Positions 41,101 through 44,699 of a stretch of DNA of 64,000 nt are shown here, piece after piece. The position numbers and the translations under genes are program-made. Source of the DNA: Hanleya hanleyi (lineage: Eukaryota > Mollusca > Polyplacophora > Lepidopleurida > Hanleyidae); assembly GCA_036873755.1 (NCBI GenBank), contig JAVTVY010037060.1, positions 62,001-126,000 of the forward strand, written 5' to 3'. Numbering within the stretch: position 1 is the first letter of the stretch; the number at the start of each line of letters is the position of its first letter. A model generated the notes under the pieces. The model searched no databases, was not told where the DNA came from, and saw only the letters and a list, made by a program, of their open reading frames with translations.

Positions 41101-44100
41101 CTTATATTGACTAGTATAAACAACTTCATTTCGCTACCTTCATAATAGTTATATACATAAGTGTACCAAAATTTGGGTAATGATAGCTTCCTTTGAACCT
41201 TTATTTTGAACATATGCCCAAACCTTAAGTATGTGTTAGAATAGGCGAACTTGTCTTTCTTTAACATGTTAAGGATATTTTCGTTTTTCAGATTTCATGT
41301 CCGACAATCGTTCGGCAGTTTCCGATCCTTTTTTGCCACTCGCCAGAGTTTCGGCAGCTACACCAGCGGAGGTTTTGGTAACTTCTTCAACCCTACAACT
41401 GCCAGAACTGCGCCGGATATGCAAACTGCCCGAGATATTGTAAGACACGATGGCTTTCGGCAGGAGTACCATGAACCGGAAAGAGACTACGATAGCAGGA
41501 GTTCGCGAGATAACGCAGGTTATCGCCAACCCGTATCCGATATTAGACAAGACAGAGGAGGTTATAGGAGGTCGCCAGATCATCTACAGTTCAATGTGGG
41601 ATCCACTGCTGAATCTACACATGATGGTTAGTACTGCGACTGCATCTATTGCAGAGATCTGGCATACACCTATACATGTCCCAAGTCATCATTTGTGTAT
41701 TTTTAACTCGAATTGGTTGACTTTTTTCAGATTCTGGTATATTATTCAAATTGAATGTTTTATCTCATTTAAAACCATCTTACTGAATTTAAGTTGCGCT
41801 ATCTCTATCTCGAAACTTTCTACTTTAGCGAGGAAACTGAAATGAGTTCTGAAATGGCTTTTGCCCTGCGTACCAGATGAAAACAGGACTTGATCATGGG
41901 ATGAAAATACCCACTCGGGAGAAGGAAAATACATCCCAACCAAGCCGCCGAGGCGAGGGTGTATTTTTCTTCTCTTTTTCCCATATAATTCTAATCATTA
42001 CTTCAATCGGCTTTTTATTAAAAATATCAAAGAGAGAAACGTTGTTGGAGCGCACAATGCCTGTGTGGAGGCTAAGAATGTTCGGTGGCTAAGAGTGTTC
42101 GGCCCCTATCTTCTAACCCAGCTAGGACACTTTTCTCCACATTGGGGACAAGTGTCCGTCCTCGGTAGCAATAGAAAAGGATATGAAAAGGGACACTAAT
42201 CACCAGGACATTCTTATCCATCACACTGGCACCTCCTGTAAGACGCCTTGAGTGGCCAACTGCGTCGCACGCGCTCATCCCACATAGGTTTTACTGGAAT
42301 TCTCTATCCCTGATATTTTGAAGTATTTTACGGGATACAGATAAAAATTTGATACATCATTGAGAGAAGAGATATGCATCCGAAGTTAAATTAACTGTTC
42401 AGGAGAAATCAAACCATAGAATATAATGTTAGTTCATTCTTTGTCTGTGAACTGTAATAGCTGTTGTGATGTTTCTTTCTTCAGCGTACACTTGGAGACC
42501 AGCAGCTGAGCAGTCTTCCCATACAGACCCTCCTCACTCTAACTTCTCCTGGGACTTCTTATTTAAAGTGATTAATCCACAAGAAGAGGTAGGGATTTGA
42601 ATAGACTATTGCTCTACTGTTCAATTTGTTTAGGCTCAGTGCATGCTCGAGCCTGTGCTACACTGCTACATGTACCTCGGGCTGAAAGAGACCCGTGCGG
42701 CTTCAAGGGATTGATCTGGAGTGTCAGTAGTAATATAAGGGATTGATCTTGGGTGTCGCTGTGCACACCTTTGGTCATGGAAAGAATTGAGGCTACAGCT
42801 CTTCAGAGAGCCTGTCGTAAGAGGTGACTAATTCGGCACCCGTTAGGTTTTTGGGTGTGCAAAGAAATAGGACCAAATTTGGGATCTGTCCAGGCCTGGG
42901 GGAGGGACATTTCAGCCTCTCACTAAATATTTTTCTTAGCCCTTGAGATAGGGGGCTGAAACTTTATCACACTATACCCTTGGGTCAAGCTCTACCAGAA
43001 AATGTAAAACCATGATGTCTGCTTTGATGACGTCACAGTGATGTCATATTCAAAAATAGCATTTTTCGGTCAGATTTTTCGAACTTTTTATTTTTGCATT
43101 TTCTGAATAAAAAAACTGCATGATAAATTAGTAAAAGTGAAATAAATTAGTTTATGTCCACTTCTCCTTGCATAAAAGCCGGAATATCATATTATTATTG
43201 TGTTGATCCACTGATAAGCTTGGCATAATGCAGAAGCAAAGTAACTCCGAATAAACTTAATAAACGCATGGCGACAGTCTCAATATTTCGACAAAATTTT
43301 ATTTGTCATCTTCAGGATGTGATTTAACAGCAGTTACAGGCTCTTATATACAAAAACGACTAACAAAGACTGAAATGGTCAGATACACAAAATTAGAGGG
43401 CAATAGCCAATATTATTATTATATTATCATATAATAATCCGAGATGATAAACTACAAAATCTTGATGTGTCGGCTCTCGATTTGTTGTCAATCCGGAGAG
43501 AGGGTAGAAAGTTTGGTATGGGGGAGGGCCCTCGGTGCCCCCCCGACGTGGTAGGGTTAAATCTTAATCGCTCACTCACTCGACATGACACATGTTCTTC
43601 GCTGCCACCACGAGCTGATGCTGTGTATGTTTAGGCATGTGCGCCACTGCTACCTCGGGTGGATACCGTGTATTTCTAGGCGTGTGTTCCAATGCCACCT
43701 CGGGCTGACACGGTGTATGCTTAGGCATATTATCCATTGCTATCTCAGACTCGCACAATGAGTGCCTAGGCATGTGCTTCGTGGCTACATCAGGATTACG
43801 GTATGTCCAGGCATGTGCTTCACCGTGATAGCGGAAGTTCTTGCTTTCTAGCTGTGGCGGTATAAACAATTGTTTTGGGTGATATGATAAAGAACACTTC
43901 AATAGCATTCATGTTATGCCTGATGTGATTTGTGACCCAGTGTAGATGTATACTTGGGTATATTCATTGGGTGATTCAGTATGCTTCTTTTTTAGATACA
44001 TGTATATTAGCTCCGGCATATTCCCCAGTGCAGCATCTAGCAATTGGATGGTAAGTTCGAAATGTTGAGGGTTTGGTCGATTGGATGTTTCAGATTGAAT

Positions 44101-44228
44101 CACTATTTTCTTCCTGGATATCATTTCCTTGTTGAATATTGTAAATTTTGTATGTCATTTTTCAGTTTCGAATAAAACGGCCGACATTTGAGAAAACCCC
44201 GAGGAGTCCTTATCAGATGGTAAGATAA
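4899..44228 (+). CDS. Large mucin-like (MUC4-type) transmembrane protein, 36 exons, 5' partial
   Basis: This spliced gene encodes a cell-surface mucin-like protein. Its exons add up to 2136 residues plus stop in one frame. Domains by residue in the window: AMOP 1-155, VWD 156-352, post-VWD 353-432, cadherin-like 433-550, EGF modules 550-1247, SEA-like 1248-1366, Cys-rich 1367-1396, Thr/Ser mucin 1396-1767, second SEA-like 1768-1886, Cys-rich 1887-1914, transmembrane about 1927-1950, cytoplasmic to 2136. AMOP-VWD-EGF order is the signature of the MUC4/mucin-like protein family, which normally has NIDO before AMOP. The first exon here starts in phase 1, so upstream exons must exist. All introns are GT-AG, and EGF exons are phase 1-1. 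Likely roles are epithelial surface or matrix adhesion; this is inferred from the family, not shown by the sequence. Confidence 0.88.
5209..5335. mobile_element. Internally deleted piggyBac-like MITE fragment
   Basis: Lies in intron 1. It starts with TAACCCTACCAGTCCTGGGG, close to the family terminus, then jumps to internal sequence (GCGGAGAAATTAG ... CTGACCGAAAAATTGAC) in inverse orientation to the copy at 24638. Confidence 0.6.
5406..5622 (+). CDS. Exon 2: AMOP, second half
   Basis: Acceptor TTTTCAG/AAA and donor CTCT/GTAAGT. It begins [12 protein letters not shown] and carries further paired cysteines ([19 protein letters not shown]), matching the Cys-rich stretch that follows AMOP in mucin-like proteins. 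Phase 0 in, 1 out. Confidence 0.87.
5985..6239 (+). CDS. Exon 3: VWD domain start
   Basis: Encodes [20 protein letters not shown], the canonical start of a von Willebrand factor D domain (GDPH motif), then GEYVLLEI. Acceptor TTTCAG/CT and donor GCAG/GTATGA. Phase 1-1. Confidence 0.92.
6540..6990. repeat. Dispersed repeat with CCGTCC-type segment
   Basis: Intron 3 carries three related blocks, TACCACATGATCTGCAAAAC (about 6600), TACCACATTATCTGCAAAAC (about 6827) and TACCACATTAGCTGCATAAC (about 6942), after an ACATACGTCCGCC stretch. It is a degenerate non-coding repeat. Confidence 0.5.
7000..7550 (+). pseudogene. LINE relic (RNase H fragment)
   Basis: A degenerate second copy of the LINE at 15680. 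[20 protein letters not shown] then GSKDGG matches that copy's RNase H start, and SALEG recurs later. The 3' part (TACCAGTTCTTTAATGTG, then GAAATATTGCTGAA and GACGTTAA) matches the LINE tail. Frameshifted and internally deleted. Confidence 0.7.
7827..7958 (+). CDS. Exon 4: VWD domain, middle
   Basis: Acceptor TTCTCAG/CT and donor CTGG/GTTAGT. It encodes [14 protein letters not shown]...[17 protein letters not shown], the middle strands of the VWD domain. Phase 1-1. Confidence 0.82.
8156..8744. mobile_element. TIR element of 589 bp (TTAA-flanked)
   Basis: Lies in intron 4. Termini of 24 bp (CTTAAAGATGTAATCAGCCT outward end) are perfect inverted repeats at 8156-8179 and 8721-8744. TTAA is present in both ends, so either the TIR contains it or TTAA is the target duplication. 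The interior has no coding region. Confidence 0.82.
9226..9460 (+). mobile_element. tRNA-derived SINE, full length
   Basis: The head resembles a class II (Leu/Ser-like) tRNA. It has an A box near CCCGAGTGGTCTAAG and a B box GGTTCGAGCCCC, then the conserved core TTCTCTCCGGGTACTCCGGC and a tail with TGACATCAAACCAAATCC. It shares the core and tail with the SINEs at 12280 and 33083. Inserted in intron 4. Confidence 0.88.
9673..9879 (+). CDS. Exon 5: VWD domain end
   Basis: Acceptor CTTGTAG/GT and donor CTAT/GTAAGA. It encodes [20 protein letters not shown], the GLLG.YdG.p.NDf pattern typical of the end of VWD in MUC4-type proteins, then IFHQFGQL. Phase 1-1. Confidence 0.92.
10376..10615 (+). CDS. 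Exon 6: post-VWD region
   Basis: Acceptor TTGACAG/GG and donor CTCA/GTAAGA. Continues FGQL-W with [12 protein letters not shown], and has a Cys pair ([14 protein letters not shown]). This is the conserved region after VWD in mucin-like proteins. Phase 1-1. Confidence 0.88.
10857..11076 (+). CDS. Exon 7: cadherin-like / Ig-like domain
   Basis: Acceptor CTCCAG/AC and donor ATCAG/GTATTC. It encodes NNTAPSVDG...[13 protein letters not shown]...LQWIPESLD, a cadherin-like beta-sandwich of the kind following VWD in this family. Phase 1 in, 2 out. Confidence 0.87.
11389..11576 (+). CDS. Exon 8: end of cadherin-like domain, Cys-rich start
   Basis: Acceptor TTTCAG/A and donor [31 protein letters not shown] closes the domain, then [14 protein letters not shown] and CLCYLGYSG begin the EGF-like region. 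Phase 2 in, 1 out. Confidence 0.88.
11783..11944 (+). CDS. Exon 9: EGF-like
   Basis: Acceptor TTTTCAG/GG and donor TCAG/GTACCT. It encodes [18 protein letters not shown] and [17 protein letters not shown], a Ca-type EGF with an atypical C-x-x-C spacing near the end. Phase 1-1. Confidence 0.88.
12280..12411 (+). mobile_element. 5'-truncated SINE with 10-bp target duplication
   Basis: Contains only the core (TTCTCTCCGGGTACTCCGGC) and tail of the SINE family. It is bounded by TGTATTCATA at 12270-12279 and 12412-12421. The tRNA head is absent, as expected from incomplete target-primed reverse transcription. In intron 9. Confidence 0.85.
12707..12829 (+). CDS. Exon 10: calcium-binding-type EGF (cassette 1, position a)
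   Basis: Starts [13 protein letters not shown] and ends [12 protein letters not shown]. Donor TTCG/GTGAGA. Phase 1-1, with the six-cysteine EGF pattern. Confidence 0.92.
13254..13379 (+). CDS. Exon 11: cbEGF (cassette 1, position b)
   Basis: Encodes [12 protein letters not shown]...[13 protein letters not shown] with full D-x-D-E-C calcium motif. Donor ACAG/GTGAGT. The exon's last bases and its donor are the seed of the following 54-bp tandem array. Close sister of exon 21. Confidence 0.93.
13353..14190 (+). repeat. 54-bp minisatellite seeded by an exon end and its splice donor
   Basis: The unit joins about 27 bp from the end of exon 11 (CTCAGACCGCTCCACTTGTG then ATACAG) to about 26 bp of intron (GTGAGGGTTGATAGTGACAT). 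Around 12 copies occur in two blocks, 13353-13660 and 13795-14190, separated by unrelated DNA. Most copies keep CAGGTGAG, so each carries a candidate 5' splice site. Reading on from exon 11 meets TGA within four codons. Confidence 0.88.
14330..14620. repeat. Dispersed repeat with GTCC run
   Basis: CCCATAGGGCTGTGGGGTCT leads into a run of about five CGTC/GTCC units. The following part (TTTATTGATGGCTTAGC ... GGGAACCCTTGGTTG) recurs inverted at 29715-29805. Non-coding. Confidence 0.65.
14924..15180. repeat. Tandem duplication of about 140 bp
   Basis: Two copies, each starting with TTATTTCAGAAGTA and containing GAACCCCTGTTAG. The pyrimidine tract plus CAG looks like an acceptor, but no conserved coding follows. 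Confidence 0.75.
15553..17172. repeat. Long palindrome interrupted by a LINE
   Basis: The left arm is 15553-15679 continued at 16647-16881. The right arm is 16897-17172, with a centre of about 15 bp (16882-16896). The arms match closely, for example CGGGATCACACGGCTCCATG at about 15644 with its complement at about 17070. The left arm also has an internal duplication of about 77 bp from 16650. Part of the arm reads as LINE-like protein ([15 protein letters not shown]), so the palindrome may derive from an inverted element. Confidence 0.87.
15680..16636 (+). mobile_element. 5'-truncated LINE with RNase H, inside the palindrome
   Basis: Bounded by a 10-bp target duplication, TCGGCTCTAT, at 15670-15679 and 16637-16646. 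The frame to 16147 carries an RNase H domain with IYTDGSKDG, the Glu helix [12 protein letters not shown], the catalytic Asp in FSDSLSC and [15 protein letters not shown]. The second part (16258-16509) has a terminal Cys/His knuckle, [17 protein letters not shown], as in I/R1-type LINE ORF2. A frameshift separates the parts. The 3' end is GCTGAAATATTGCTGAATGC, then ACGTTAAA and a TCTC tract. Confidence 0.85.
17176..17445. repeat. Second foldback
   Basis: Arms about 17176-17286 and 17337-17445 are inverted copies. CCTGAATGAAATTTTCCTCA occurs on the left and its complement on the right. About 50 bp separates them. It abuts the larger palindrome. Confidence 0.82.
17446..19280. other. Rest of intron 11, no gene seen
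   Basis: AT-rich intron DNA. A short internal near-duplication, CCAAACCAATGCGC and CTGAACCAATGCGC, lies near 18808 and 18840. ORFs on both strands are short and show no recognisable domain. Confidence 0.5.
19283..19399 (+). CDS. Exon 12: non-calcium EGF-like (cassette 1, position X)
   Basis: Encodes [15 protein letters not shown]...[17 protein letters not shown]. It lacks the D-x-D-E motif. Acceptor CCCCAG/CT and donor ATAG/GTCAGT. Phase 1-1. Counterparts are exons 17 and 22. Confidence 0.9.
   Translation, partial: LEIHVMTCTIIVRTVVVIMEQPNVSVCLVTLFRQMEAA
19761..19877 (+). CDS. Exon 13: cbEGF (cassette 1, position c)
   Basis: Encodes [14 protein letters not shown]...[10 protein letters not shown]. 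It is very close to exon 18 (NPCSQ, DMR-CEG shared). Donor GAAG/GTGCGT. Phase 1-1. Confidence 0.92.
20197..20454 (+). CDS. Exon 14: double EGF (cassette 1, position D)
   Basis: A 258-bp exon with a MEGF/laminin-type EGF ([24 protein letters not shown]) followed by a cbEGF ([12 protein letters not shown] ... [11 protein letters not shown]). Donor GAAG/GTAAGT. It has the same size and plan as exon 19. Confidence 0.93.
20470..21025. repeat. 37-bp minisatellite at the start of intron 14
   Basis: About 15 copies of CACTGCTCAAAATAACATTG plus TACACAGTATTGCCTAT begin about 15 bp after the donor. Unlike the arrays after exons 11, 18 and 21, the unit does not include exon sequence. Confidence 0.88.
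21401..21526 (+). CDS. Exon 15: cbEGF (cassette 2, position a)
   Basis: Encodes [13 protein letters not shown]...[11 protein letters not shown]. Acceptor TTTTCCAG and donor GACA/GTAAGT. Phase 1-1. Confidence 0.93.
21527..22315. other. Intron 15, with short tandem-like stretch
   Basis: At about 22075-22190 a block of about 43 bp (GATTGACCAATCAGTG ... GATAGAC) repeats three to four times. Otherwise nothing is recognised. Confidence 0.55.
22316..22441 (+). CDS. Exon 16: cbEGF (cassette 2, position b)
   Basis: Encodes (N)[11 protein letters not shown]...[12 protein letters not shown]. Acceptor CCCACAG and donor AAAG/GTGAGA. Phase 1-1. Confidence 0.93.
22667..22786 (+). CDS. Exon 17: non-calcium EGF-like (cassette 2, position X)
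   Basis: Encodes [16 protein letters not shown]...[17 protein letters not shown]. Acceptor TAACAG and donor CAAG/GTGAGT. Phase 1-1. Confidence 0.92.
23162..23284 (+). CDS. Exon 18: cbEGF (cassette 2, position c)
   Basis: Encodes [16 protein letters not shown]...[12 protein letters not shown]. Donor GAGG/GTAAAT. The last 31 bases plus the first 8 of the intron are the unit of the array that follows. Confidence 0.93.
23285..24430 (+). repeat. 39-bp minisatellite of exon end plus splice donor, about 29 copies
   Basis: The unit is GTAAATAT followed by AAATTGGGCAATGATATGAG and GACTTGTGAGG, that is, 8 bp of intron start and 31 bp of exon 18 end. Copies are nearly identical, differing mainly at GGACT/GGATT, AAATAT/AAAAAT/AGATAT and a few GGTT variants. 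Being 39 bp (13 codons) without stops, the array is open in one + frame and in all three minus frames. The first unit is 37 bp and contains an in-frame TGA relative to exon 18, so read-through stops there. Most units carry a candidate donor (GAGGGTAAAT). Confidence 0.97.
24638..25236 (+). mobile_element. piggyBac-like MITE copy in intron 18
   Basis: The right end is CCAGGCCAGGTAGGGTTTAA and the left end TTAACCATAGCTGGCCTTGG, giving inverted termini of about 20 bp with TTAA at each side and CCC at the tip, as in piggyBac-like elements. The interior carries G/C homopolymer tracts, CCAAGATGGCCGC and a GACGTCACAGTGACATCA palindrome. No transposase. Confidence 0.75.
25325..25582 (+). CDS. Exon 19: double EGF (cassette 2, position D)
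   Basis: Encodes [30 protein letters not shown], then [11 protein letters not shown]...[11 protein letters not shown]. 258 bp, same as exon 14. Acceptor GTCCAG and donor CAAA/GTAAGA. Phase 1-1. Confidence 0.93.
25842..25964 (+). CDS. Exon 20: cbEGF (cassette 3, position a)
   Basis: Encodes [15 protein letters not shown]...[11 protein letters not shown]. Acceptor TTTCAG and donor TTGG/GTAATT. Phase 1-1. Confidence 0.92.
26439..26564 (+). CDS. Exon 21: cbEGF (cassette 3, position b)
   Basis: Encodes [16 protein letters not shown]...[13 protein letters not shown]. It shares DIDEC-EGTG-C-Q-C with exon 11. Donor AAAG/GTAAAC. Followed by partial tandem copies of its own end. Confidence 0.93.
26530..26690 (+). 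repeat. Short array of exon 21 end plus splice donor
   Basis: After the genuine donor there are two full copies and one partial copy of the exon end (ACTAGACCTCAACAGGGCCA, CCTGTGTCAAAG) joined to GTAAAC, period about 42-43 bp. Reading through from exon 21 meets TAA within six codons. Confidence 0.85.
26700..27264. other. Rest of intron 21, nothing recognised
   Basis: AT-rich intron DNA without repeats or coding similarity that I can see. Confidence 0.5.
27265..27396 (+). CDS. Exon 22: non-calcium EGF-like (cassette 3, position X)
   Basis: Encodes [18 protein letters not shown]...[18 protein letters not shown]. Acceptor CTTCCAG and donor TCAG/GTATGA. Phase 1-1. It is the last EGF-like exon; the third cassette stops here. 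Confidence 0.92.
27870..27982 (+). CDS. Exon 23: SEA-like module 1, part 1
   Basis: Encodes [20 protein letters not shown]...RLKHDIQES. 113 bp, phase 1-0, identical in size and phase to exon 28. The alternating hydrophobic pattern suggests the first strand and helix of a SEA-like fold. Confidence 0.82.
28030..28292. mobile_element. Short TIR repeat (CCTACGAAGTAG ends), copy 1
   Basis: Bounded by CCTACGAAGTAG and CTACTTCGTAGG. It contains GCCGACGAAATGATT and a run of ACTC units before ATTACCGGACAATTTGC. Non-coding. Confidence 0.75.
28333..29985. mobile_element. Second CCTACGAAGTAG element, split by about 1.2 kb
   Basis: The left half at 28333-28560 and the right half at about 29815-29985 together match copy 1. 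The intervening DNA includes, at 29715-29805, an inverted relative of the repeat near 14520-14610. This suggests a nested insertion. Confidence 0.65.
30138..30196 (+). CDS. Exon 24: SEA-like module 1, part 2
   Basis: Encodes [20 protein letters not shown]. Acceptor ATTTCAG and donor TGAG/GTGAGC. 59 bp, phase 0-2, matching exon 29. Confidence 0.83.
30260..30860 (-). mobile_element. piggyBac-like MITE copy in intron 24, inverted
   Basis: Starts TTAACCCTACCTGGCCTGGG and ends GACCAGGCCAGATAGGATTA, in opposite orientation to the copy at 24638. It contains the GACGTCAGTGACGTCA palindrome and AAAATGGCGGCC. Confidence 0.85.
31379..31563 (+). CDS. Exon 25: SEA-like module 1, part 3
   Basis: Encodes [20 protein letters not shown]...[14 protein letters not shown]. 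Acceptor TTGTAG and donor TTCA/GTGAGT. Phase 2-1, 185 bp; counterpart of exon 30. No classic G-SVVV autoproteolysis site is visible. Confidence 0.88.
31590..31880. repeat. Minisatellite at the start of intron 25
   Basis: Repeated GGTTATAATTATCAGACA and GTTATAATTACCAGGCGATA units alternate, starting about 25 bp after the donor. Confidence 0.82.
32090..32177 (+). CDS. Exon 26: short Cys-rich module
   Basis: Encodes [20 protein letters not shown]...FDCQ. Acceptor TTTCAG and donor CCA/GTAAGT. Phase 1-2. Same plan as exon 31 (TCD...C....C......C). Confidence 0.87.
32400..34080. repeat. Degenerate 33-bp minisatellite, split by a SINE
   Basis: Fills much of intron 26. Units read roughly GACCCAGCCTACAAGTCTCC plus TGTTATTATCCTC. 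The blocks lie at 32400-33082, 33318-33510 and 33810-34080. Confidence 0.85.
33083..33317 (+). mobile_element. Full-length tRNA-derived SINE with 11-bp target duplication
   Basis: The head has A box TGGCTGAGTGG and B box GGTTCGAGCCC, then the shared core (TTCTCTCCGGGCACTTCGGC) and tail. The target duplication TCCATCCTACA is at 33072-33082 and 33318-33328, placing the insertion inside the 33-bp minisatellite. Confidence 0.93.
34216..35330 (+). CDS. Exon 27: Thr/Ser-rich mucin domain
   Basis: A single 1115-bp exon encoding about 371 residues dominated by Thr and Ser, for example [19 protein letters not shown] and [19 protein letters not shown]. It is built of internal repeats; one 120-bp unit recurs exactly in register at 34482, 34602 and 34722. 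Expected to be densely O-glycosylated. Acceptor CTGTAG and donor CTGC/GTAAGT. Phase 2-1. A minus-strand ORF over the same repeats is a shadow. Confidence 0.93.
35508..35620 (+). CDS. Exon 28: SEA-like module 2, part 1
   Basis: Encodes [20 protein letters not shown]...LKANLLTV. 113 bp, phase 1-0, as exon 23. Acceptor CTTGCAG and donor AGTG/GTGAGT. Confidence 0.86.
36075..36136 (+). CDS. Exon 29: SEA-like module 2, part 2
   Basis: Encodes [21 protein letters not shown]. Acceptor TTTGCAG and donor TTGT/GTGAGT. 62 bp, phase 0-2. Confidence 0.84.
36286..36595 (+). mobile_element. Internally deleted piggyBac-like MITE
   Basis: Starts GACCTACCTGGCCTGG, has the AACGTCACAGTGACGTCA palindrome and ends near GGGGATAGGGTATTTA. 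About half the length of the other copies. In intron 29. Confidence 0.7.
36600..37075. repeat. 50-bp minisatellite in intron 29
   Basis: About nine copies of CTGTACTCCACATATATCCC, AGTAGAGAATTGATACCTTG and TAGGTCACAG, some shortened. The array ends about 50 bp before the acceptor of exon 30. Confidence 0.9.
37123..37304 (+). CDS. Exon 30: SEA-like module 2, part 3
   Basis: Encodes [20 protein letters not shown]...IISNDETMK. Acceptor TTCCAG and donor AAAG/GTAAAC. 182 bp, phase 2-1. The start, GSVIAIHE, resembles the SEA G-S-V strand. Confidence 0.9.
37400..39350. other. Intron 30, no gene seen
   Basis: Contains clusters of ACGAGTTATT-like and GAGTTATTTGCGAG-like words (37440-37650 and 38090-38275) and a short duplication of GGCATGTATACCAAGTATAA (about 39050). 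Nothing else recognised. Confidence 0.5.
39351..39432 (+). CDS. Exon 31: short Cys-rich module 2
   Basis: Encodes [20 protein letters not shown]...DVSCR. Acceptor TTTCAG and donor GCAG/GTTAGT. Phase 1-2. Counterpart of exon 26. Confidence 0.88.
39859..39890 (+). CDS. Exon 32: 32-bp juxtamembrane linker
   Basis: Encodes [11 protein letters not shown]. Acceptor TTTTCCAG and donor AGAG/GTAAGT. It is required to link phase 2 of exon 31 to phase 1 of exon 33. Confidence 0.75.
40395..40515. repeat. Dispersed repeat, copy 1 of 3
   Basis: Shares TTTCTCAGCCAGGCTTTTAT, then TGGCATGAC-like and CTAGCACCG words with 46415-46510 and 63868-63985. Function unknown. Confidence 0.6.
40857..40992 (+). CDS. 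Exon 33: transmembrane helix
   Basis: Encodes [20 protein letters not shown], then [14 protein letters not shown] hydrophobic span of about 24 residues is followed by a Cys triplet (possible palmitoylation) and a basic stop-transfer, giving type I topology. Acceptor CCTCAG and donor ACCC/GTAAGT. Phase 1-2. Confidence 0.93.
41292..41626 (+). CDS. Exon 34: cytoplasmic tail
   Basis: Encodes about 111 residues rich in Arg, Ser, Asp, Gly and Tyr. A short internal repeat is RQSFGSF and RQSFGSY. Several Tyr lie in acidic or basic contexts ([24 protein letters not shown]). No enzyme domain. Acceptor TTTTCAG and donor GATG/GTTAGT. Phase 2-1. Confidence 0.9.
42485..42588 (+). CDS. Exon 35: cytoplasmic tail
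   Basis: Encodes [20 protein letters not shown] and [15 protein letters not shown]. Acceptor TCTTCAG and donor AGAG/GTAGGG. Phase 1-0. Confidence 0.86.
42880..43560 (+). mobile_element. piggyBac-like MITE copy in intron 35
   Basis: Starts TGTCCAGGCCTGGGGGAGGG and ends GACGTGGTAGGGTTAA. It includes the GACGTCACAGTGATGTCA motif and an extra AT-rich insert of about 240 bp around 43185-43440. Confidence 0.75.
44166..44228 (+). CDS. Exon 36: C-terminus and stop
   Basis: Encodes [20 protein letters not shown] and TAA at 44226-44228. Acceptor TTTTTCAG. Alternatively ATG/GTAAGA at 44219/44220 is a fair donor, which would extend the protein to an unseen exon. The stop plus a candidate AATAAA 110 bp downstream favours a terminal exon. 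Confidence 0.72.
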   Translation, partial: FRIKRPTFEKTPRSPYQMVR

Positions 44229-44273
44229 TTGGATGAAATTTCTGCGATACGCTTATTCCACAAATACAGCCTT

Positions 44274-44690
44274 CAAAGGACCGTGTATCTTTAGATGGGT
44301 AAATGGACCCAGATCGGGTGCAGTGCAGAAGTACCAAAATAAAATACTTTCACTACAACCAGAACCAGATTTGGTCTACGTTTACATATTGGAACAGCGA
44401 GTATGCTGTATCAAGATGGTTCTGGTTATCGTTCATCTTTATATGTTTATAGAAAGTGTTTTCGCCTCAGAATTGGAGATTTTGCACGAATGCACTACTT
44501 CACGGCCCTGTTATTCGCGAATGATGAGACTCGGCGCCTTGAAACTTTTCTGAGTATACAATATAATATTGTACTTCATGCGAACTGAACAATTTCTTGT
44601 ATATGTAATATTTAATTTTTGGCACTTCTACCGTACCTGTTCTGGTGCCATTTACATATCTAAACCATCTGGTCCTTTGAAAGAAGACCT
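44274..44690. repeat. Inverted repeat pair with arms of about 90 bp
   Basis: 44274-44365 and about 44600-44690 are diverged inverted copies (CAAAGGACC...GTAAATGG...AGAAGTACCAAAA against the complement). Both arms can be read as similar peptides, but this follows from the DNA repeat. Confidence 0.72.
44338..44343 (+). terminator. Candidate polyadenylation signal
   Basis: AATAAA about 110 bp after the stop codon of the mucin-like gene. It lies inside one arm of the inverted repeat below, so it may be repeat-borne. Confidence 0.4.
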
Positions 44691-44699
44691 TGATCGTCA

